Shown here: positions 11,252 to 20,996 of the stretch, piece by piece | Layout of the letters: every line of letters starts with the position of its first letter | Position numbering within the stretch: the stretch's first letter is position 1 | NCBI RefSeq assembly: GCF_023856365.1 | Contig: NC_064544.1 | Span: 26,755,920 to 26,819,919 of the forward strand | Direction of reading: 5' to 3' | DNA length: 64,000 nt | DNA from: Brienomyrus brachyistius | Lineage: Eukaryota > Chordata > Actinopteri > Osteoglossiformes > Mormyridae | Translations under genes and position numbers: made by a program | The notes under the pieces: model-generated | What the model was told of the DNA's origin: nothing | Databases searched by the model: none | What the model saw: only the letters and a program-made list of their open reading frames with translations

Positions 11252-11329
11252 GCATCAAAAAACATTATATTACAAACAACCTTTGAAGGTAATTTACAGA
11301 AAAATTCAGTACCGAGTTTTTATTCTCTG

Positions 11330-12515
11330 CTGAGAGTCCCAAGGTGTTTGTCACCCCTGCTGTGATTTTCGCAGGTCTTCAGCCCCATCCTCCTCCTGCT
11401 TTTGTTGTGCAAACACACCCATTACCTGTGAGGCCTGGCGCATTTGCATTTTTTACTCAGAGTAGCTCAAATCCAAGGCAGGCTAAACCTCTGTGTGTGA
11501 CATGGAAACCTTCACAAAAGTCTGCCATATCTATACCAAATATCCCACACGCTGACTGACCTGCAAATATGAAAGACGCACATTCACTAAATATATGGAA
11601 ACACAAGTCTGTGTTATTTATAAAACAAATTGAGTGAAAATAGAATGAAAAGTTGCTAATAGAATGAAATGAATAAAATGAAAACATGCTAACACTTCAG
11701 TCTCCAATGCATGTTTGTATATAAATGTCATAAGCTGAGTGAAGTCATGGTCCATGGTTTTTGACATGCTCATACACATACAGAATAAAATGTCATTTCA
11801 TTTTCATTGGCCATCACTGAATTATAACACCAAAAGTGAATTTTGTTTTTGTGTGATCTCTCCAGCTTTGCATGTTTGGCTGTTCATGTAAAAATTGATG
11901 TATCCGTGCCTCAGTTCCAGGTTCATCTCTTCGTCATCTTTCTGCCTTTTGTCTCAGTGGTTACTGTCCCACACAGTCTGTCTATCTTTCAAAGTCTGTG
12001 TTTGCAGCGTTTGAAAACCCAGTGACCATCATCCCTGTATTTGGCAATGGAGTTCCTTGGCTAGAAGAATCGGAAACAATCTTCTTTTTCCTTTCCACCC
12101 TGTAGATGTTTTGTACAGAACGTAGGCATTCACCGCCACCAAGTCCAGCATGTTGTAAAACACAGCTACTGGCCACTTGCTTGTTGCTGCTCGTACTGAA
12201 TACATGCGCGCCATTCTAAACACTGACGTGGAGAATTCCTCTCCCTGTGCAGTGTCCTTTGCCAATGGAGGAAGTTCACGGCAAACGTTATTCACCATGC
12301 CCAGTAAAGTGAAGCAGTCTGTGTGACAGTGACAGTGAGGTGAAGAAATTGTCCATTGTGACATTTCTCCCGTCATCCAGAAATGACTCCATCAGACTCA
12401 TGACCACGTTCTCTGCCAGCCTTCACCAAGAACTGTGCTGAAAGTTTCACTCCAGGAGAACACATGAACATAGATGTACAGCTGTTCTCGACCAAGGTTC
12501 ATTGTCCATGCAGTA
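11330..12515 (-). pseudogene. piggyBac transposase C-terminal half, inverted copy
   Basis: The minus strand reads RMARMYSVRAATSKWPVAVF, YNMLDLVAVNAYVLYK and GKRRLFPILLAKEL, a block conserved in the C-terminal part of piggyBac transposases. It is preceded by GEMSQ/ELPPLAKDTAQGEE and, upstream, by sequence matching the DDE region of the plus-strand copy (13840-13960). The 3' flank (11400-11620) also matches 14740-14960 in reverse. Frames are broken and the outer terminus is lost, so it is non-functional. Confidence 0.75.
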
Positions 12516-12518
12516 TAT

Positions 12519-13711
12519 TTACATTTACATTTACAGGATTTGGCAGACGCCCTTAGCCAGAGCGACTTACATAAGTGCTTTGAGACTCTGCAATGAATTT
12601 CCGATGCTAGCTCAATAAGGACCCCAGCTACGAATACTATCTCTGAGAACGCCATTGAGTAGTGCAGAATTTTTATTTTATTTTTTTTTTTTAAAACACA
12701 CACCAGAAAAAGAGTCGAGTAAGAATATAGAAGTTCTACGTCAGGTATTTCTGAAAAAGAAAAGTTTTGAGTCGTCGCTTGAAGACATTCAAGGATTCAG
12801 CTGTTCGGACATCTAGGGGGAGTTCATTCCATCAATTAGGTGCCAGGACAGAGAAGAGCCGAGATGCGTGTCTTCCTTGTGCCTTGAGGGGAGGTGGGAC
12901 CAGTCGAGCAGTGCTGGAGGATCGGAGAGATCGTGGTGCAGAGCGGGGTGTGATGAGGTCCTTCAGGTAGGATGGTGCCAGAGAATTTTTGGCTTTGTAT
13001 GCGAGCATCAGTGTTTTGAATCTGATGCGTGCAGCTACAGGAAGCCAATGGAGGGAGCGCAGCAAAGGAGTGGTGTGGGAGAACTTGGGAAGGATGAAAA
13101 CAAGACGAGCAGCTGCATTCTGAATCAGTTGGAGGGGACGGATGGCGCTCAGTGGTAAACTCGCTAGAAGTGAGTTGCAGTAGTCAAGGCGTGAGATGAC
13201 GAGGGACTGGACGAGTATCTGGGTAGCCTGGGTGGAAAGAAATGGACGTATCCTCCTGATGTTAAAGAGGAGAAACCGACAAGAGCGAGAAAGACTGGCG
13301 ATATGTGAGGAAAATGACAACCGATCATCTATGGTAACTCCAAGGTTTCTAGCAGAAATCGAAGGACGGATCAGGGAGTTGTCAAAGGAGATCGCAAGGT
13401 CCTGGAGGGGGGATGAGTCAGCCGGGATGTAAAGCAACTCAGTTTTACTAGTGTTGAGTTTTAGCTGGTGAGTGGTCATCCAAGATGAGATGTCTGCCAA
13501 GCATGTAGAGATCTTAGTGGAGTGTCTGAGGGAGGGAAGGAGAGGATGAGTTGAGTGTCATCGGCATAGCAGTGGTAGGAGAAGCCATGTGAGGATATAA
13601 CTTCGCCAAGAGATTTAGTGTAGAGGGAGAATAGGAGAGGGCCAAGAACCGAGCCCTGAGGGACACCGGTGGAAAGACAACGTGGAGTAGATGTGGATCC
13701 ATTCCATGTCA
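12519..13711 (-). mobile_element. L2-type LINE, 5' truncated (RT palm to 3' tail)
   Basis: The minus frame 13781-13476 includes [19 protein letters not shown] and [14 protein letters not shown] motifs with the catalytic YADD. After a frame change, 13500-12832 gives [57 protein letters not shown] and LHWLPVAARIRFKTLMLAYK, the usual C-terminal region of L2 LINEs. The 3' end has GTCTGCCAAATCCTGTAAA and (TGTAAA)n at about 12519-12545. The endonuclease and most of the RT fingers are missing. It sits exactly between the two inverted piggyBac pieces. Confidence 0.85.
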
Positions 13712-15056
13712 CTTGGTATATCGCATCCAAGCTGGACAAATTTGGGATCAAGTTCTGGATGGCCACGGATTTGGAGACCAAATACGTCTACAACGTGTCC
13801 CCTAACTTGGGAAAGGACCCCAGTCACCAGAAAAGGGAGAGGCTGGCAGAGAACATGGTCATGAGTCTGATGGAGCCATTTCTGGATGACGGGAGAAATG
13901 TCACAACGGACAATTTCTTCACCTCACTGGCACTGTCACACAGGCTGCTTCAGCGCAAAACAACACTACTGAGCACAGGGAATAAAGTTTGGTATGAACT
14001 TCCTCCAATTTCAAAGGACACTGCACAGCAAGAGGAATTCTCCGCGTCAGTGCTTAGAAGTGGCAGTGTCTCCTTGACAATTTATGCACCTAAAAAAACA
14101 AGATTGTGTGTGTTCTGAGTTCCTTGGACCAAGATGTGGCGATCTGTGAAGGCAGAAAGAGGAAACCCAACACGATAACAGACTATAACCACATGAAGGT
14201 ATGTGAATGTGTGTATAATTTTACATCAGTGCTACAATGTTTTCTGATATGTACTATACAGGCCTATATAGAAAGTAGGTAGAAAAAAAGCAAATACACT
14301 CATGACTCTCTCTCTCTCTGCTGTTATAGTGTGGTGTAAATTTGTTGGACCAAATGGCGCGCATGTATTCCGTAAGAGCAGCAACATGCAGGTGGCCAGT
14401 AGCTGTATTTTACAACATGCTGGACCTGGTGGTGGCAAATTCCTACGTTCTGTACAAGGCATGTACAGGGTGGGAAGGCAAAAGAAGATTATTTTTGAGT
14501 CATCTAGCCAAGGAACTCCATTGCCAATTTATGCCACAAAAGGCTATGGGGACAGAGGAAGGCTGCTGCTGTGCCAGGACTTGTATGGACAACTCAGTGT
14601 CAGGTACAGGAGAACTGCAACAGAAACCGCAGCAGGTTTACTAGTGCAAAGTGTTACAAATTCACTTGCGCCAAATGCAGGGATGATGGTTGGGTCTGCA
14701 AACACTGCAAAGTTTGAAACACTCAATTTTTTTTATAAATAAAACAGACTTGTGCTTCCATATATTTTGTGAATGTGTGTCTTTCATATTTGCAGGTCAG
14801 TCAGCGTGTGGGATATTTGGTATAGATATGGCAGACTTTTGTGAAGGTTTCCATGTCACACACAGAGGTTTAGCCTGCCTTGGATTTTAGCTGCTCTGAG
14901 TAAAAAAATGCAAATGTGCCAGGCCTCACAGGTAATGGGTGTGTTTGCACAACAAAAGCAGGAGGACAATGGCCCAAGAAACTCTCAGCAGGGATGCTAG
15001 TAGGTGTTAGGCCCAGGGAATTTACGCAAATTCGCGTAGATTTGGCAGTTCTAGTG
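13712..15056 (+). pseudogene. piggyBac transposase C-terminal half with 3' terminus
   Basis: Frame 13712-14118 reads [34 protein letters not shown] and NVTTDNFFTSLALSHRLLQ, the latter holding a catalytic Asp of the DDE core. A second frame (14342-14500) gives RMYSVRAATCRWPVAVFYNM. CAKCRDDGWVCKHC near 14680 is the Cys-rich C-terminal zinc-binding region. The element ends in GGCAGTTCTAGTG at 15056 followed directly by TTAA (15057-15060), the piggyBac target. Frameshifts and loss of the N-terminal half make it dead. Confidence 0.8.
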
Positions 15057-15059
15057 TTA

Positions 15060-15585
15060 ATGACACATAATGAGGATTTTCTACCAAATAATGGCTGTGG
15101 ATCTAATGGGTAAGGTGGTGTGTTTGTGATTGGAAGGTTGTTGGTTTGAATCCCCAGTCAGCATGGTACCATTCCCATACACTACTCCCTGGGTGCTAAA
15201 TAACAGTGGCTCACCGATGTGTTAAATGCGTTTTATTGGTTTAAACTGTAATTTTGTACTTTGTACATTTTTATCCTGCTGAATTTACACATTGTTCCAT
15301 AATGATTATTATGGTTTGCCGTGTTTTTTACAGAATTATTCTGGCAAACCCACCTGCCAGCTTTTTTTCCATAAAAACAAGATTTAAAAAAAAAAAACTG
15401 AAATATATATATTTCTTTATCATTCTGTCATGATCAGGGATGTATAGTTATCCAAAAGTTAGGAGAGTTTACTTAAGATTTTGGCGGTTAGGAAGCTTGT
15501 GTAATACACATTTCCTGTCACATTTAGGATAGGAACAATAACCTAGGATCTGTTCATCTGTAATGGCTTTATCCTAAATCAGGTT
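15060..15585. other. No gene seen
   Basis: Unique-looking AT-rich sequence with an A-tract near 15385. No supported coding or RNA feature. Confidence 0.4.
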
Positions 15586-15589
15586 CTAA

Positions 15590-16170
15590 CCCGAGTTACT
15601 GTTGTTAGCAAACATCTGGGGAGCATCAAAGCAAAGGAAGGCAGCAGACTGAACAAACTCATTAGGGAGCCTGAGTCTGCTATTGGCTCCAAGCTTGTCA
15701 GTGTGGAGGAGGGGGCCAGGGGCAGAATACTGGCGAAGCTGCTGGCAATTATGGGCAATGTCTCTCACCCCCCCCCCCAAATAAAACAGTAGAGAAACTC
15801 AGGAGTAGCTTCAACAACCGACTCATTCAACCTGCCGCATTAAGGAACGATGCAGGAAGTCATTCCTACCCAGTGCTATTAGACTCTATAACTCAACAGT
15901 CCATGACACACCTGCAATGACCAAACTGGACTAGTTAGGTCTATTGGCTTTACCTTGAACCTCAAATTCCTGCATATCCTAATTGCATCTTTGCACCTTG
16001 TCTGTCGTACTATCCGATTTCAGTATTTTACTGTATCCTATTTTATTTATTCTCATTTTATTCTTTTATTGTATTGTATTTTATTGAAATTTTATTGTTT
16101 AATTTAAATATACCTGCCTGCTATGAGAACTGAATTTCCCTCTGGGTATTAATGGTTGCTGGTATCATAT
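15590..16170 (+). mobile_element. LINE 3' remnant
   Basis: Broken frames read SRLNKLIREPESAIGSKL, ILAKLLAIMGNVSH, FNNRLIQPAALRNDAGSHS and LLDSI, the pattern found at the C-terminal end of Rex/RTE-like LINE ORFs. The segment ends in AACTGAATTTCCCTCTGGGT, a common LINE 3' terminus. A C-run at 15770-15778 interrupts it. Confidence 0.5.
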
Positions 16171-17050
16171 AAATCTTTTAAACAAGCATTTAAAGAACAG
16201 CCGATAAGAGTTTTTAAATAATTTAAATGACGATTTAAGTAATTAAATAATCATTTACATGACAATTTAAATTGTAATTCAATAATCATTTAAATGACAT
16301 GTTTATGAATAATTTAAATAATCCTTTTAGTGACATATTTATTTATAGAATATTGTCACAAAACACCCTTCATACCGGCTGGCAGACACTTCCAGACTTG
16401 CGTACAAAGTTGGCTCTTTATTCGCAGCTCCTTATTGGGATTTTCCGGTCCACCTTAAATGCTGCGCAGCCGAATGCAATGACGTGAATGCGCCTGTAGG
16501 GGGACTCATTTAGCGAAGTTCACCTTCAGAACTTCATCAGGCTTTCGATTAACTGAACACGATTCGGGTGACTTCTTACCACTTTGAGAAAAGTACATAT
16601 CTGTGCAGTTTCAGTAATAGTATGTGTGTGTTTACCAGAAAATGAGACAAACAAAACAAACAAAAGGCCCCGATCTAGACTGCTCAGGTTGGGGGGGCAA
16701 TTTTGGGTGGGTGGGCAGTATTTCACACAATAGACTATAATAAAGTGCAGTAGGGGCTTATGACCAGAGAAATAGGAGGGGTACATGGACATTGTCATAT
16801 TTTATGTTTGCACTATTTATGAACTCTAAGTCATGCTCTCGTGGTCTTATCTACTGGCATATTAGAGGGAAAGTTGGAACTCAGACTCATGAACTGGTAT
16901 AAGAACATAAGAGCAGAGCATGTATCATGAACAGTAATATAGTGGAAGGAAGCTCCTTAAAGAGAAAAAGCATTAAAAGATATTTATAAAACCATGAACA
17001 AACTGACTTTGCAAACAAAGGTGGAAGCGACCTGCACTGCACTGGTGTTA
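16170..17050. other. No gene seen
   Basis: 16190-16330 is rich in repeated AATTTAAATGA-type words (low complexity). The remainder holds no supported feature up to the minisatellite. Confidence 0.4.
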
Positions 17051-17052
17051 AG

Positions 17053-18870
17053 TGGGCAGGGAAGGTGTAACATTACTGCCCGAACTGTCTGCAGGGAAGA
17101 TGTAACATTACTGCCCGAACTGCCCGCAGGGAAGGTGTAACATTACTGCCTGAACTGCATGCAGGGAAAGTGTGACATTACTGCCCGAACCGCCGCAGGG
17201 AAGGTGTGACATTACTGCCTGAACTGCATGCAGGGAAAGTGTGACATTACTGCCTGAACTGCCCGCAGGGAAAGTGTGACATTACTGCCCGAACCGCCGC
17301 AGGGAAGGTGTGACATTACTGCCCGAACCGCCCGCAGGGAAGGTGTGACATTACTGCCCGAACCGCCTGCAGGGAAGGTGTAACATTACTGCCCGAACCG
17401 CCCGCAGGGAAAGTGTAACATTACTGCCTGAACTGCCCGCAGGGAAGGTGTAACATTACTGCCTGAACTGCCCGCAGGGAAGGTGTGACATTACTGCCCG
17501 AACCGCCCGCAGGGAAGGTGTAACATTACTGCCCGAACTGCCCGCAGGGAAGGTGTGACATTACTGCCCGAACCGCCCGCAGGGAAGGTGTAACATTACT
17601 GCCCGAACCGCCCGCAGGGAAAGTGTGACATTACTGCCCGAACTGCCCGCAGGGAAGGTGTGACATTACTGCCCGAACCGCCCGCAGGGAAGGTGTAACA
17701 TTACTGCCCGAACTGCCCGCAGGGAAAGTGTGACATTACTGCCTGAACTGCCCGCAGGGAAGGTGTGACATTACTGCCTGAACTGCCTGCAGGGAAGGTG
17801 TAACATTACTGCCCGAACCGCCCGCAGGGAAAGTGTGACATTACTGCCTGAACTGCCCGCAGGGAAGGTGTGACATTACTGCCCGAACTGCCCGCAGGGA
17901 AGGTGTAACATTACTGCCCGAACCGCCCGCAGGGAAAGTGTGACATTACTGCCTGAACTGCCCGCAGGGAAGGTGTGACATTACTGCCCGAACCGCCTGC
18001 AGGGAAAGTGTGACATTACTGCCTGAACTGCATGCAGGGAAGGTGTGACATTACTGCCTGAACTGCCCGCAGGGAAGGTGTGACATTACTGCCCGAACCG
18101 CCCGCAGGGAAAGTGTGACATTACTGCCTGAACTGCATGCAGGGAAGGTGTGACATTACTGCCTGAACTGTCCGCAGGGAAGGTGTGACATTACTGCTCG
18201 AACCGCCCGCAGGGAAAGTGTGACATTACTGCCTGAACTGCATGCAGGGAAGGTGTGACATTACTGCCCGAACTGCCCGCAGGGAAGGTGTGACATTGCT
18301 GCCCGAACCGCCCGCAGGGAAAGTGTGACATTACTGCCTGAACTGCATGCAGGGAAGGTGTGACATTACTGCCCGAACCGCCCGCAGGGAAAGTGTGACA
18401 TTACTGCCCGAACTGCCCGCAGGGAAGGTGTGACATTACTGCCTGAACTGCCCGCAGGGAAGGTGTGACATTACTGCCCGAACCGCCCGCAGGGAAAGTG
18501 TGACATTACTGCCTGAACTGCCCGCAGGGAAGGTGTGACATTACTGCCTGAACTGCCCGCAGGGAAAGTGTGACATTACTGCCTGAACTGCCCGAAGGGA
18601 AGGTGTGACATTACTGCCCGAACTGCCCGCAGGGAAGGTGTGACATTACTGCCCGAACTGCCCACAGGGAAGGTGTGACATTACTGCCCGAACTGCCCGC
18701 AGGGAAGGTGTGACATTACTGCCCGAACTGCCCGCAGGGAAGGTGTGACATTACTGCCCGAACTGTCTGCAGGGAAGGTGTGACATTACTGCCCGAACCG
18801 CCCGCAGGGAAGGTGTAACATTACTGCCCGAACCGCCCGCAGGGAAGGTGTGACATTACTGCCTGAACTG
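17053..18870. repeat. 35-bp minisatellite, about 52 units
   Basis: The unit is GCAGGGAAGGTGTGACATTA followed by CTGCCCGAACCGCCC. Units differ at a few fixed sites (GGTGTAACATT/GGTGTGACATT, AAGTG/AGGTG, CCCGAACCG/CCTGAACTG, CCCGCA/CATGCA), so variant types recur along the array. A few units lack one C. There are no unique spacers. The right edge meets CTGGGTCACATGTGT, a 15-bp match to the SINE body, just before the Tx1-type LINE. Confidence 0.95.
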
Positions 18871-19056
18871 GGTCACATGTGTTTGGAACGCATGCGTGAT
18901 CGCCTGGGCGGTAGGAGCGTGGTGTGAGGGTGTGGGTGAGTAACTGTGGGTTTTTCCCCACTTTTTCTTTTTTTCGTTTATTTTTAGTTTAGTTTACTAC
19001 TGATAGTGTGTTTTATTTTTTTTTCTCACTGACTCCGGTCGGGGTGCGGTGCAGGC

Positions 19057-20257
19057 ATGGCCGCTGACAGTGAGGACAGTTTTTCGTGTCTGAGTCTCAG
19101 GCACGGTTTTAATTGTGTTCCTGATCCCGCCGTCTCGGTGGAGGACTGTCTGCTCGCGGTAGGCGGAGTAGTTGGAGCCGCTAATGTTGTTTTAGCTTCC
19201 CGAATGAACAAAGCTATTGTGATTTTTTTAAATGACGTTTCCATGGTTGATGACCTCGTGGAAAATGGTCTCAACGTTAAAAATGAATTTTTACAGGTAT
19301 TGCCTTTATCAAACCCGTCACAAAAAGTTGTTTTATCTAATGTCCACCCTTTTATTGAAATGAACTGCTGTCCAATATTCTGGGGCGCTACGGGAAGTTG
19401 GTGAGCCCGATTAGGATGATTCCTCTCGGCTGCAAAAATGCAGAATTCAGGCGTCTTTTAGGCGGCAAACATTTATGATTCTTAATGCACCGCAGGAGGT
19501 CCTGGATGCGTCTGTTAAGATCACGGTGGAGGGGAAAGCTTATATGATTTTTATCAGCTCCGAGAGTGTGAAGTGTTTTGCGTGCGGTGCTTTTGGGCAT
19601 GTGCGGCAGGCCTGCCCGCGGGGAGAGCTCCCCCCGGGGGAGCGTGGGGAGGGGCGCGAGGCCCCGGCGCTGGTGCGGGACACCGAGCACCGCGGGGCGC
19701 CGATACTGTAGTAATGGACTTGGACTCAGACCATGGAGACCGGGAGGACGACATCCCCCCACCCGTAGTCACTACCCCCCCCCCGCTCCCGAGCCACGCC
19801 GGGACGGCGGGCTGACAGAGGAGCCTGGCCCGGACGCAGCAGGGCCTGCTGGCGGCAGCGTAGTGAGTGACTCCGCACCTGCTGAGCCTGCCACTGACCC
19901 ACCTGTAGACACACCGCAGCGGAACATCCCGAGCCTGAGCTGGACCTGCACTTACTGGATTCTGATAAAGATTATGAGGACGTGGAGAGTTTGGCTGATG
20001 ACTTGGAGGACTCACAGGCCTCCATGGACTCCAGCACCCCTGTTGGTAGGACCAAGGTTTACTTCATTTTCTTTCTGGACAGCACTAAAGGCCAGAGAAA
20101 ACCCAAGATAGAGTCCTATTTTCCTAATTTGAAACTGTTTTTAGCTTCATGTACGATGGCGATGAGGAAATGTACTTTTGACGAGCTTGATAAACAGAAG
20201 CGGTACATATTGAAGAAACTGATGAGCACTGTTAGGAGTGTGTTACGCCACCACTAG
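19057..20257 (+). pseudogene. Tx1-type LINE ORF1 (nucleic-acid-binding protein), frameshifted
   Basis: The first frame starts MAADSEDSFSCLSLRHGF and runs to a frame change near 19395. A second frame carries RYGKLVSPIRMIPLGC-like sequence, then VKCFACGAFGHVRQACP (19567-19617), a CX2CX4HX4C zinc knuckle as in retroelement RNA-binding proteins. The region after it is Pro/Gly-rich and GC-rich, then acidic. A third frame (19982-20257) ends with a Lys/Arg-rich segment at a stop. The protein would coat LINE RNA, but here it is split over at least three frames. Confidence 0.7.
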
Positions 20258-20384
20258 CAGTACAGTGGGTTTATGTTCTATGTTTTTGTTTTTTTTTGTC
20301 CTTTATTAACTCTTTTTTTGTGGCTTCGTTGATTTTTGGCTCGCTAAATATTAACAGGTTCGCAATGCTACTAAAAGAGCTGCG

Positions 20385-20996
20385 TTGTTTGATTATATTG
20401 CTGTAAAAAAGGTAGATGTTGTGTTTTTACAAGAGACTCACAGTGATGAGGGGACCCAGGCTCAGTGGCGGGCTGACTGGGGCGGCCAGGTTGTTTTTAG
20501 TCATGGCTCTTCTGTCAGTGCTGGGGTCGCTCTGCTGTTCTCACAGAGGGTCCCAGTCCTGCGACCGGTGGTTACAGAAGTTGTACCTGGGAGGCTCCTG
20601 TGTGTTCAGCTTTACCTGCATGAACTGTTGTTCTCGTTTATTAATGTGTATGCACCAAATGCAGGCTCAGAACGGGTGGCCTTTTTTACAGAGTTAAACA
20701 CGTTCTTAGAGACACTGTCACAGGAGAGCGTTGTTGTTGTGGCTGGAGATTTTAATTCTACTCTGGAGCACGTGCTCGACAGGAATCACGAGGAACCTCA
20801 CCCTGGTTCCCTCAGTCAATGGTGGGATGTCGGAAAAGTGCAAATTAAGCTCTTCTGCCAGAACTATGCTGCATATTTCCAGACTGAACTACAGAACCGG
20901 TTTAAAAGGAGGATGAGATCTTGCAGCTGTGCACAGGAGCAGAGCATGGAAGGGTGGGAGATGCTGAGGCCCTGCAGAGGAACCGACTCCTGTTGA
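20385..20996 (+). pseudogene. Tx1-type LINE ORF2, AP endonuclease part with internal deletion
   Basis: The frame reads VVFLQETHSDEGTQAQW (catalytic Glu motif), FSFINVYAPNAGSERVAFF and VVVVAGDFNSTLEH (the GDFN motif), so this is the target-nicking endonuclease. About 15 residues after GDFN it jumps to LSQWWDVGKVQIKLFCQNY, which in relatives lies well downstream. The C-terminal endonuclease half, including the SDH motif, is therefore missing. A stop at 20994 ends this frame while the RT continues in another frame from about 20921. The enzyme cannot be active. Confidence 0.75.

Noticed and set aside
17053..18870. Regular 35-bp repeats as a CRISPR-like array
   Set aside because: Units are contiguous with no unique spacers, and the genome is eukaryotic.
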